Below are positions 19,539-27,072 of a DNA stretch of 64,000 nucleotides, one piece after another. Source of the stretch: Caecibacteroides pullorum (lineage in GTDB: Bacteria > Bacteroidota > Bacteroidia > Bacteroidales > Bacteroidaceae); contig NZ_JAAZTS010000001.1 of the NCBI RefSeq assembly GCF_019239235.1, forward strand, positions 124,001 to 188,000, read 5' to 3'. The notes below the pieces were generated by a model that did not search any database, was not told the DNA's origin, and saw nothing but the letters and a program-made list of their open reading frames with translations. Positions within the stretch are counted from its first letter, which is position 1. Every line of letters starts with the position of its first letter. Position numbers and translations under genes: made by a program.

Positions 19539-20182
19539 AGGGTATAGTCGTTTATTTTCTCCTTGAATTTGAAGATGATCATAGTCCAGTCGTTATCCAT
19601 AATCAAACGCTCGTTTCCTTCATCTTCAAATACCATGTTCAGCTCATCTGCAATAATTTTCTTACCGGATATGGTGTAGTTACTGAAGGTCTTCTGGGTT
19701 ATTTCGTATGTGTTGTAACTCAGAAATAATAGCTTCTTGTCATTGATAAACACCAAGAAGGCGCCTCCTTCATCATCGCTGGCCGCATAACATTTTCCGC
19801 CATATTTCCCTTGCGGGTTTATTCTTTTGACTCTTTTGTCGGGTTTATAGATTTGGCCTTTGTATTTGAGGCTCTCTTTTTCGAAGAATATGCGTTCGTC
19901 AGTGATTGTACTTCCTTCCATAAGATAAGCAAATCCGTTTGCTTTTTGATAACTGGCCGCTAATACTATTCTGCCGTAGCACATGTATAAGTCATCATGT
20001 TCGTTGACTTTCCATAAGGGTATTTCCGAAATGAGAATTTTCTCGTTGTCAAACAGTTGTATGGCAGTCAAAGTTTCTCCGTCAACTCGGGTGTAGACAA
20101 CGTCTGTTTCATCATTTTGGCATCCGGCGGCTAAGGCGAGAATCATAAGGACTGTGGTAATGTTCAATAATCTTTTCATCAT
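19508..20182 (-). CDS. Hypothetical lipoprotein
   Basis: 224 residues. The N-terminus has a lipoprotein signal peptide with lipobox LAAGC (Cys at residue 21). The mature part is mainly polar beta-rich sequence with no known motif (for example YLMEGSTITDERIFF). Two Met codons open it. It lies upstream of and overlaps or abuts the small membrane protein gene, suggesting a two-gene operon of unknown role. Composition is more AT-rich than the thi operon. Confidence 0.65.
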   Translation of the reverse strand: MMKRLLNITTVLMILALAAGCQNDETDVVYTRVDGETLTAIQLFDNEKILISEIPLWKVNEHDDLYMCYGRIVLAASYQKANGFAYLMEGSTITDERIFFEKESLKYKGQIYKPDKRVKRINPQGKYGGKCYAASDDEGGAFLVFINDKKLLFLSYNTYEITQKTFSNYTISGKKIIADELNMVFEDEGNERLIMDNDWTMIIFKFKEKINDYTLWENILSNED

Positions 20183-20230
20183 TCTGTTGTTTTTTTATTC
20201 TGTTTTTACTTTTATTTCGATGAATCAGCT

Positions 20231-20509
20231 TTATCGGCTTGGATTAAAAGTCTTGGGGTAAGGTGTATTCAGCATGATGTACGTGTTGTATTGGTAATAG
20301 ATGCACCTTCCTTTCAATCTGTTGTTTAACTTTCGTATAGTTCTGTTCTTAAATTGGAGGATTGAAAAATGATGGCGCATTTCTCGGGTGATATCCACAA
20401 TGTCATTGTTTGTTAACTTGGCTATTACGAAATAGTCGTATTCCTTTTGGTTGGCATAATAGGTGTGTATATAGATGCCATGCTCGATTTTTTGAATAAT
20501 TCCTTTCAT
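20231..20509 (-). CDS. Hypothetical small protein
   Basis: 92 residues from ATG 20509; the longer ORF up to 20758 is rejected because the minus-strand -7 motif (20548-20555) lies inside it and the N-terminal part overlaps the divergent WYL gene. The protein is basic and rich in Tyr and Ile, with no membrane segment or recognised motif. Divergent from the WYL regulator, which could control it. Confidence 0.55.
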   Translation of the reverse strand: MKGIIQKIEHGIYIHTYYANQKEYDYFVIAKLTNNDIVDITREMRHHFSILQFKNRTIRKLNNRLKGRCIYYQYNTYIMLNTPYPKTFNPSR

Positions 20510-20547
20510 TATTTTCTGTATATTTACTTTAGTTTCTTTTGTTTGTG

Positions 20548-20600
20548 CAAAGATATTGGTAGCTTGCACACGAAAATGATGCAGTCTTTCGCTATTTTTG
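20548..20600. promoter_or_regulatory. Divergent promoters between the 92-residue gene and the WYL regulator
   Basis: Minus-strand TATCTTTG (CAAAGATA at 20548-20555) faces 20509; plus-strand TATTTTTG at 20593-20600 faces 20634. Both match TAnnTTTG. These fix both start choices. Confidence 0.55.
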
Positions 20601-20633
20601 CGCACAGAAAGTAAGATTGAACGACACTCGATT

Positions 20634-21542
20634 ATGAAAAACCGGATAAATATATGGTTGGTAAGCCTGTTGTTGCGTCGCAAACGCATCAAGCTGGCAG
20701 AGATACAGGATGCCTGGCAGGAGTATAGTGGAGAGTACGGCATGGAATTGCATCGCAATACCTTTATGAAATATAAGCGGATGGCCGAAGATATGTTCGA
20801 TATTAATATCGAATGCGATCGTCGTACAAACGAATATTATATTGATTCACCCGAAATGCTTAATCGTTCGGCATTGAATCAGTGGCTTATCCAAACAGCT
20901 TCTTCTTCTGACGTGATTGCACGGCGTAAGAAGTTGGTCGGCCGGATTGTATTGGAAACCACTTTTGGCGGTGAGGAACATCTGGACGCTATTACTGAAG
21001 CGATGATGAAGAACAAGTGTGTGAGCATCGTGTATCATTCCTATTGGGGAGAAGCCGCTACCTTTACCGTGGAACCTTATTTCATCAAGTTTTTCAAGCA
21101 ACGCTGGTATCTGATAGGGTTCTGCCGGGAACGTGAAGGGGTACGGGTCTATTCATTCGACCGTATGGACAATGCCGAGCTGACTACCGAAAGTTTCAGG
21201 ATGTCTCCCGAACATACGCCGCAGGTGATGTTCAACGATACATACGGTATCATCAACGACGATACCCGGGTGGAAAATGTTGTCTTGAAATTCAACTTGA
21301 AACAAGGTAACTACATCCGTACCCGTCCTCTCCATCATAGCCAGGAACTGGTATTGCAGGACGAGGATTCGATGACTTTCCGGTTGAGGCTCAAGCCTAC
21401 CCTCGATTTTGTGCAGGAACTGCTTTCCTACGGTTTCACCTTGCAGGTGCTGGCGCCGGAATCCCTGGTTCAGGAGATGCGCAGAACGGTGAATGAACTG
21501 TGTGCGCTGTACCGGCAGGAGGGTACGGATGTAGAAAGCTGA
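20634..21542 (+). CDS. WYL-domain transcriptional regulator
   Basis: 302 residues from ATG 20634 (a promoter motif at 20593-20600 excludes the earlier start at 20598). An N-terminal helix-turn-helix-like region (about 1-70) is followed by a WYL domain: KCVSIVYHSYWGE, VEPYFIKFFKQRWYLIGFC and VRVYSFDRMD, then a WCX-type C-terminal extension. WYL proteins sense a ligand, often nucleic acid, and regulate transcription; many control defence or stress genes. It stands directly upstream of the low-GC island at 21.6 kb, but a regulatory link is only a guess. Confidence 0.88.
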   Translation: MKNRINIWLVSLLLRRKRIKLAEIQDAWQEYSGEYGMELHRNTFMKYKRMAEDMFDINIECDRRTNEYYIDSPEMLNRSALNQWLIQTASSSDVIARRKKLVGRIVLETTFGGEEHLDAITEAMMKNKCVSIVYHSYWGEAATFTVEPYFIKFFKQRWYLIGFCREREGVRVYSFDRMDNAELTTESFRMSPEHTPQVMFNDTYGIINDDTRVENVVLKFNLKQGNYIRTRPLHHSQELVLQDEDSMTFRLRLKPTLDFVQELLSYGFTLQVLAPESLVQEMRRTVNELCALYRQEGTDVES

Positions 21543-21904
21543 TAAAAAGCATAAAAGCGGATTTTGCCCATAATAATATTCATGAAAAGAGCGTCATATT
21601 GAACAAAAAATGTATATTTGCAGAGCATCGGCTGGAGAAATGGCCGGTGGAGTATGTGAAAGCGTTTTTTGCTTTATCCTAAAATCGAAATCGCCAAATT
21701 TTAGTAGAGGGATAGAGACAATATGGCGCTCATACGTTTTGTATATGTATGCCTGTACAGCCTGTGCTGTATGGTAACCTTTACATACCGGAACGGCGTG
21801 AGTATTGTTTCTTTATTCATTTCTACGGGGCGTTTGGCGATGCCTGATTTTGATGAGTGGAGTAGGCAATGGACTCACGCTTTTTTAGTTGTATATTATT
21901 AAAA
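21543..21904 (+). other. Gap with a promoter motif, hairpins and a doubtful 59-codon ORF
   Basis: No recognised gene. TATATTTG at 21613-21620 fits a -7 motif pointing right. A short ATG ORF at 21723-21902 encodes 59 residues (begins MALIRFVYVCLYS), overlapping structured DNA: CATAC...GTATG and TACAG-CCTGTG-CTGTA (21762-21777 region). The ORF ends just before the 21905 gene; it could be a leader peptide, but evidence is weak. Confidence 0.35.
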
Positions 21905-23185
21905 ATGAATATTTTTGATATGGATAGACAAGAATTTTTAAAGCGAAGAAAAATTTTAGCTCAAGATGCAGATTTGTTATTTTCTAAAATAGAGAAAAAT
22001 TCACAAGAAGAGGGAAGAGTTATAAATGTATTAAATAATGCTTCTGTTCTATTAGATGATATTGAAAAGGACTTTGAAAAAAGAACTTCTTTTGATAAAA
22101 CAGATGTTTATGTTTTATTCCTTTCTACAGCACTTCAATTGTTAAGAATATATGTCCTTCCAAAATTTCAAAAGAAGTTTGAAGATGGAAATAGAGTGAC
22201 TCATAATGATCCTAAAATAAAAAAGGAATTGGCTGAAAAAGCAGATGATTATGTCACTAGGAAAAAGGCAAATGGGTGGACTGTTAAGAAGGGGAAATAT
22301 CCTACATGGGAAGATATTGTAAGAGGAAATACTGGGGTAGGTTATGATAAGACAAAGGGTGCAAAAGATTTTGGGATAAAAATGCATGGAGGCCTTCATA
22401 GGGTAAAAGCTTTAGGTCATGATCCCATTTTAGGTTGGATCTATGGAGTTGCAAATATTTTAACTAATACAATAACGATTGCCCCTGAGTATCTTTTAGG
22501 AGAAAAAGAACATAGATATATGTCCTTATTAAGTGTGAAATCTTATCAAATAGTCACAGGAAGAAGAGGAAAACGGATAGAAACTTTTTGGGGACATCCT
22601 ATATCTACTTATTTCTCTTTTTCAAAGGAATCAGTATTTTATAATGCTTTTGAAAGTTTGCGTGAAGATAAAAAAAGGCTTCTTGCTGCTGTTTTTGCAC
22701 AAGGAAACCATTTATATTCGGATAAATATACTCCTGAAGGTTTACCAGTTCCGTTCTTAAGTTTAATAGATACTGATAAGGCTTTTGAAATTTACAAGAA
22801 GGGATATGATTGGCTTGATTTTAAGTATGATGTTCAAATGACAATGACATCCGCATCTATAGCGGTTATGTTAAATAATATAATAGAGTTGATTCATTTG
22901 TATTTTTATAATCCAAATAAGGAATCTGATTTTAAACTGTATACGGTTAAATCGCATAAAATTGTCTTGTATTCCAATCTTTTGGCTACAAGCTCTGATG
23001 TGATTCAAACAGCCATTCGATCTTGTTTGAATGATACAAATGCTCTTAAAACTTTTGATTTAGGTGGATTTCTTGTTACTTTGTATAGATTGATAAAAGA
23101 TGTTCACTTTATAAGAAAAGTAAAAGAAGAATTTATATTAAGGGAATGGGAAAACGTAATATTTAATGTTAATCAAATATTATAA
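21905..23185 (+). CDS. Unrecognised 426-residue protein of a low-GC two-gene cassette
   Basis: I do not recognise a named family. ATG 21905 is chosen over an in-frame ATG at 21869 that overlaps the preceding short ORF. The first ~60 residues are charged and helical; residues ~68-88 are hydrophobic. The most distinctive block is GGLHRVKALGHDPILGWIYG (residues ~162-181), followed by a hydrophobic ANILTNTITIAP stretch; its clustered His/Asp residues suggest a conserved functional site. A second hydrophobic segment lies near residues 310-340. Composition is strongly AT-rich compared with genes on both sides, pointing to horizontal transfer. The partner gene starts 3 nt after the stop, so the two are surely co-expressed. 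Confidence 0.7.
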   Translation: MNIFDMDRQEFLKRRKILAQDADLLFSKIEKNSQEEGRVINVLNNASVLLDDIEKDFEKRTSFDKTDVYVLFLSTALQLLRIYVLPKFQKKFEDGNRVTHNDPKIKKELAEKADDYVTRKKANGWTVKKGKYPTWEDIVRGNTGVGYDKTKGAKDFGIKMHGGLHRVKALGHDPILGWIYGVANILTNTITIAPEYLLGEKEHRYMSLLSVKSYQIVTGRRGKRIETFWGHPISTYFSFSKESVFYNAFESLREDKKRLLAAVFAQGNHLYSDKYTPEGLPVPFLSLIDTDKAFEIYKKGYDWLDFKYDVQMTMTSASIAVMLNNIIELIHLYFYNPNKESDFKLYTVKSHKIVLYSNLLATSSDVIQTAIRSCLNDTNALKTFDLGGFLVTLYRLIKDVHFIRKVKEEFILREWENVIFNVNQIL

Positions 23186-23188
23186 ATT

Positions 23189-23515
23189 ATGGTAGATAAA
23201 ATTTTGGTAGTATTACAACAGGTTATACCTGTAATAGAAAAAAGTGCTGTTCAAATTGTGAAAAAAATTTCTGAACATTTCGTTCAACATGGTGGTAAAT
23301 ATATAGCAGGAGCTGGAGGAGCAGTAGTTGCTGGAGGACTTGCATATTCTAAAGGAAGGGATAAAGGTAAGAAAGAAGGGATGGGAAAACAGGCTGGGAT
23401 TGATGCTAGAAAAATTCAACAATTAAAAGATAATCAAGATAAGGAGCGTGAGGACTGGAAAAGGCAAAAGAAAGGTTATGATGATTTGCTTGATGACATA
23501 GAAAAAAATATTTAA
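23189..23515 (+). CDS. Small glycine-zipper/coiled-coil partner protein
   Basis: 108 residues. An amphipathic N-terminal helix (residues ~3-28) is followed by a Gly/Ala-rich hydrophobic helix (YIAGAGGAVVAGGLAY, about 38-53) with GxxxG-like spacing, then a basic stretch (KGRDKGKKEG) and a charged coiled coil rich in Lys, Asp and Glu to the end. Such an arrangement fits a small membrane-associated protein. It starts 3 nt behind the 426-residue gene and shares its AT-rich composition. No family recognised; an effector, holin-like or adaptor role is speculation. Confidence 0.65.
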   Translation: MVDKILVVLQQVIPVIEKSAVQIVKKISEHFVQHGGKYIAGAGGAVVAGGLAYSKGRDKGKKEGMGKQAGIDARKIQQLKDNQDKEREDWKRQKKGYDDLLDDIEKNI

Positions 23516-23853
23516 TGTCTATGGTTAAGGCTACTCTATTTTATATGCCATCTTGCTTATTAGGAATATTTACTGAATATTCCTGATTGGAACCTGCTCC
23601 TGTTCGAAACGGTTTTTATCAATTGAATATTTTTACACCAATAGTAATAAATTGATAACTTGCATCTATTTTATTGTAGGTACAACTTCAACGACAGACC
23701 GTTTTATTGTACCTGCAATTCTAATCCTTCAAATTTTAATCTATTCATTGCAATTTAGCTATTTATTCACTTTTAAATTACTAAATCTTCGTGATATACA
23801 GAATTTTTCAAAACCTTTTTATATCTATTCAACGAAAAAAATCTAAACTTGGG
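23516..23853. other. AT-rich gap with a 9-bp inverted repeat
   Basis: No convincing gene. AGGAATATT (23562-23570) and AATATTCCT (23576-23584) form a perfect inverted repeat with a 5-nt loop, 47 nt behind the 108-residue gene. It lacks a T-run, so it is a poor intrinsic terminator and may be an operator or RNA end. A 64-residue ORF starting with TTG at 23652 is not supported. Confidence 0.4.
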
Positions 23854-24147
23854 CTAGATATAATCTGATAACTCTCCATCAAGACAGTAATCACCGTCCT
23901 CATCCTCATAATATTCAATCCACTCATTGTGGAGATTATTGCTAAGCTCGCTGACGAGATCATATGTTATTCTACTACGGTCATAGTAGTCTCGAATATC
24001 ATTCTCGTCAATATCTACTTCATCACCATTATACAACACTGCATAAGTGTTAGTATATCTAACAGGATGGACATCAGAACACCAATGATCTGATTGACAT
24101 TCCTCGAACCAGATACTTCTGGTTACATACTTAACTTTACCTCTCAT
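23854..24147 (-). CDS. Small acidic hypothetical protein
   Basis: 97 residues with a strong negative charge, especially in the second half (DEVDIDENDIRDYYDRSR and YYEDEDGDYCLDGEL). Cys and Trp occur in the N-terminal part (WFEECQSDHWCSDV). No signal peptide or membrane segment. It lies in the AT-rich island and points toward the two-gene cassette. Small acidic proteins in such islands are sometimes DNA mimics, but no specific family is recognised and that idea is not supported further here. Confidence 0.5.
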   Translation of the reverse strand: MRGKVKYVTRSIWFEECQSDHWCSDVHPVRYTNTYAVLYNGDEVDIDENDIRDYYDRSRITYDLVSELSNNLHNEWIEYYEDEDGDYCLDGELSDYI

Positions 24148-24537
24148 ACGGGTTTATAGTTTATTGTTTTGATTAGTACTATTGCTAAATCGTGATGCGA
24201 AAGTAATGAAAAAAATGAAGAACTCAACACACAATATGAAGAATCTCTTCAAAAGGCTTTTAGGCGTGAAACTTGGATATCATGCTTCGCTTTCACAGAA
24301 CAGTTTCGTGAGAAACAGAACTTTTTACGGTGAAGTTTCATCGCAATCTGTTGGATGACAGTGATTTGCTGTGAAAGATGCTTTCTGTCGGTGAATTCTT
24401 TGCTTTCACCGTAAATCAATGTAATAGAACGGATTAGGACGATGTGAAAGCGTGAAGGATTTTTGGGGAAACTTAGAATAAATAGGGGGGAGGGACGTTT
24501 TTACTGGTTTGAAGTGGGAGAAGGGTATTCGCACCAA
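24148..24537. other. Non-coding stretch dense in GTGAAA/TTTCAC
   Basis: No gene seen. From 24268 to about 24455 the sequence holds many copies of GTGAAA, GTGAAG, GTGAAT and their complements (for example CGTGAAACTT, GCTTTCACAG, TGTGAAAGATGCTTTC, GCTTTCACCG). A similar GTGAAA-rich stretch is found at about 61720-61990, also just before a 21-bp tandem repeat. Confidence 0.5.
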
Positions 24538-24600
24538 GTCCTTCTTTAGCTTCGTAAAGTCCCTCTTTAGCTCCCTAAAGTGGCACTTTACGCGGCTGAA
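24538..24600. repeat. Three tandem 21-bp repeats (family shared with 62025-62087)
   Basis: Units at 24538-24558, 24559-24579 and 24580-24600 share the pattern GT-x4-CTTTA-x8-AA: GTCCTTCTTTAGC..., GTCCCTCTTTAGC..., GTGGCACTTTACG.... The other locus has ACATCTACTTTAGC... units of the same length and core (CTTTAGC). Because 21 is a multiple of 3, heptad-like peptides appear in translation on both strands, which is an artefact of the repeat. Confidence 0.8.
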
Positions 24601-24630
24601 GTTGCTGATTGTGACTTGGAATGTATATAA

Positions 24631-24669
24631 CAAACGGGGGGGATTGAGTCTTTTAATCTTCCCCGTTTG
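24631..24669 (-). terminator. Hairpin behind the porin-like gene
   Basis: CAAACGGGG (24631-24639) pairs with CCCCGTTTG (24661-24669), extended by GATT/AATC inside. On the minus strand it comes 11 nt after the stop of the 24680 gene. The T-run is weak (TTGTTATAT). Confidence 0.6.
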
Positions 24670-24679
24670 CGTTGAATGG

Positions 24680-25489
24680 TTAGAATTTATAGGTAGCACC
24701 TACAGCAAAGATGCCGTATGAATTTGGATATCCTTTGTCTTTGTCTTTGATGTTCGCACTGATTAAGCCAAATTGGGTTCCGATACCCCAACTTTCGGTC
24801 AGGAAGTAAGTGGCTCCAACGTATGTTGCCATTGCCGGTACTATTTTAGAGCCTCCAACAGAAGACCATTTGACATGATCGAGGTCGTTGTAATTGTATC
24901 GGGTGGTTATGTCTGTATATTGTGTTTCTCTATGATCGTTGACGCTTGCGCTCTGAAAACCATCTGTATTTTGATAGTTGCCGACGAGATAGGTCATGTA
25001 ACCGACGCCGGTTCCGATTTTCAAATATGTGTCAAGCTGCGGTATGGGGCTGTAGTGGAAAGAGATGGTCACCAGAGCATTCACATCTTCTCTGGTAATA
25101 TCGGCATCGGCTGTACCTATTCCTTCACGGGATACTTTCTTGGTTTCATTTATCCTGTCCCATTTCTTGGTGCTGAAGTTGTAGACTTTACCAAAAGTGG
25201 TGCGAGTATATTTGTAGTCATACTCTCCTATTACCTTGTTTTGATACTTTCCTCCGTAGGTGTTATTTACAGCAAATCCGAAGCCTATTGTCACTTTATC
25301 GGCAATACGCCCGATGCCCCATTCCATTCCGAAATGTTGGTCGAATGTGCCTCGTGATTTATCGGCATAAGCTACTGTACCCACTCCAATGGCTAAATCC
25401 ATTTTTCTGTCGCCTTTGTCAAAGGCGTCCTGTGCGTGTACGCTGAAGGCTATCAAGCCCATTGCGCCTAAAAGTAAGAACTTCTTCAT
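24680..25489 (-). CDS. Outer-membrane beta-barrel protein
   Basis: 269 residues. Signal peptide ends at SVHAQ (residue 19). The mature protein is Gly- and Tyr-rich with alternating strands and the terminal stretch FAVGATYKF ending in Phe, as in outer-membrane barrels. No ligand motif. Lies at the right edge of the AT-rich island with a longer non-coding upstream region; a candidate minus-strand -7 motif (CAAAAATA at 25645-25652) sits about 155 bp upstream. Function unknown. Confidence 0.78.
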   Translation of the reverse strand: MKKFLLLGAMGLIAFSVHAQDAFDKGDRKMDLAIGVGTVAYADKSRGTFDQHFGMEWGIGRIADKVTIGFGFAVNNTYGGKYQNKVIGEYDYKYTRTTFGKVYNFSTKKWDRINETKKVSREGIGTADADITREDVNALVTISFHYSPIPQLDTYLKIGTGVGYMTYLVGNYQNTDGFQSASVNDHRETQYTDITTRYNYNDLDHVKWSSVGGSKIVPAMATYVGATYFLTESWGIGTQFGLISANIKDKDKGYPNSYGIFAVGATYKF

Positions 25490-25796
25490 TTGTAACTAAT
25501 TTATGATTAATATTAGAGAGTAATCGATTTACTTGATAAAATAAAAATGATTAACTAGGTATGAGTCTTATTAATTAGCTTTCTGTATTATTGGTTTTGA
25601 TATTATAACTTGATATCTATCCGAACTTTTGATTTGATTTTTTACAAAAATAGAAAATAAATGTTTACGATATTTTATTTTTATATAAATTAACGCGTGA
25701 AAATGGGATGAATGGAGATGACTATTCTATTTATAAAACAAGATGTGACTTTGTGAAAAAATCGAGCGAGCTTGTTTTTCTACTTTCTACTTTCGC
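25490..25796. other. AT-rich gap between divergent genes
   Basis: No gene seen. It carries a possible minus-strand -7 motif (CAAAAATA at 25645-25652) for the porin-like gene and, at its right end, the dinB promoter. Confidence 0.4.
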
Positions 25797-25804
25797 TATC
25801 TTTG
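25797..25804 (+). promoter_or_regulatory. -7 promoter motif of dinB
   Basis: TATCTTTG, with a TTG 22 bp upstream at 25772-25774 as possible -33. It lies inside the longest dinB ORF, which supports ATG 25838 as the start. No LexA-type box was recognised. Confidence 0.55.
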
Positions 25805-25837
25805 TTACTGTTTGATAATAGAGAAGGAAAGCAATCA

Positions 25838-26929
25838 ATGACTGAACGTAAAATCATACATATCGATATGGATGCTTTCTATGCATCCGTGGAGCAGCGC
25901 GACCATCCTGAACTACGCGGTAAGCCCATTGCGGTGGGGCATGCCGAGGAGCGGGGTGTGGTGGCTGCTGCCAGTTATGAGGCGCGTCGCTATGGAGTAC
26001 GTTCGGCCATGTCGTCGCAAAAAGCCAAACGGCTCTGTCCGTCGCTTATCTTTATTCCCGGCCGTATGGAGGTGTACAAGGAGGTGTCGCGCCAGATACA
26101 TGAGATTTTCCATGAATATACGGATGTCATCGAGCCGATCTCGCTCGATGAGGCTTTTCTCGATGTTACTGACAATAAGCCTGGCATCCCGTTGGCGGTG
26201 GACATTGCCCGTGAAATCAAGCGGAAGATACGCAGCGAACTGAACCTCGTGGCTTCGGCGGGCGTGTCCTACAACAAGTTTCTGGCGAAGATTGCTTCGG
26301 ATTATCGCAAGCCGGACGGGCTTTGTACCATCCATCCCGACCAGGCACTCGACTTCATTGCCCGTCTGCCCATCGAGAGCTTTTGGGGGGTGGGACCTGT
26401 TACGGCCAAACGGATGCATCTGCTGGGTATACACAACGGTGCCCAGTTGCGCGCCCGTTCGTTGGAGATGCTGACTAGAGAGTTTGGCAAGGTAGGGGCG
26501 GTGTATTATGACTTTGCACGCGGCATCGACTTGCGGCCTGTCGAGGCGGTGCGTGTACGTAAGTCCATCGGGTGTGAGCATACGCTGGAGAAGGATATCA
26601 ACCGCACCTCGTCGGTCATCATCGAGCTGTATCATGTGGCAGTAGAGCTGGTGGAGCGCCTGAAGCGGAAAGACTTTCGCGGCAACACGCTGACCTTGAA
26701 AATCAAGTTTCACGACTTCCGCCAGATTACCCGCAGCATCACGCAAGGACAGGAACTGACGGAGTTGTCCGTCATTTTGCCTCTCGCCAAGCAGTTGCTT
26801 CGTGAGGTGGATTATGAGGAACATCCCATCCGGCTCATAGGCTTGTCTGTGTCCAATCCGCGCGATGCGGAAGCCGATCGTCACGGAGTGTGGGAACAGC
26901 TCAGCTTTGAGTTCAGCGACTGGGAATAA
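25838..26929 (+). CDS. dinB: DNA polymerase IV
   Basis: 363 residues from ATG 25838, the usual length of this Y-family translesion polymerase. The start IIHIDMDAFYASVEQRDHP is the catalytic metal-binding region; the second acidic motif is SLDEAFLDVT, and ASAGVSYNKFLAKIASDYRK completes the palm. FWGVGPVTAKRMHLLGI is the helix-hairpin-helix thumb motif, and the C-terminal little-finger domain follows. The longer ORF from 25772 is rejected on promoter position. Monocistronic. Confidence 0.95.
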   Translation: MTERKIIHIDMDAFYASVEQRDHPELRGKPIAVGHAEERGVVAAASYEARRYGVRSAMSSQKAKRLCPSLIFIPGRMEVYKEVSRQIHEIFHEYTDVIEPISLDEAFLDVTDNKPGIPLAVDIAREIKRKIRSELNLVASAGVSYNKFLAKIASDYRKPDGLCTIHPDQALDFIARLPIESFWGVGPVTAKRMHLLGIHNGAQLRARSLEMLTREFGKVGAVYYDFARGIDLRPVEAVRVRKSIGCEHTLEKDINRTSSVIIELYHVAVELVERLKRKDFRGNTLTLKIKFHDFRQITRSITQGQELTELSVILPLAKQLLREVDYEEHPIRLIGLSVSNPRDAEADRHGVWEQLSFEFSDWE

Positions 26930-27002
26930 GGACGTTAGCCTGATTTTGTAACAAATGACAGAAAAAATGTATGAATGTTGGGCTATATATGATAAATAGT
27001 AT

Positions 27003-27010
27003 TATTTTTG
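27003..27010 (+). promoter_or_regulatory. -7 promoter motif of the FimB/Mfa2-like gene
   Basis: TATTTTTG with a TTG at 26978-26980, 22 bp upstream; 62 bp before ATG 27073. Confidence 0.55.
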
Positions 27011-27072
27011 TGGGCATAAGGTGAAATCCCGACAGGGATGGACAATTATTGAAACCTGTAAAACGAATTACC

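Noticed and set aside
20510..20758. N-terminal extension of the 92-residue minus-strand gene
   Set aside because: It overlaps the divergent WYL gene and contains the promoter motif of the gene itself.
23652..23846. 64-residue ORF starting with TTG
   Set aside because: No ATG, promoter or homology; hydrophobic AT-rich sequence is expected by chance.
24509..24721. Heptad-repeat ORFs on both strands near 24.5 kb
   Set aside because: The 21-bp repeat is divisible by 3 and gives a 7-residue period; no promoter or conserved start.
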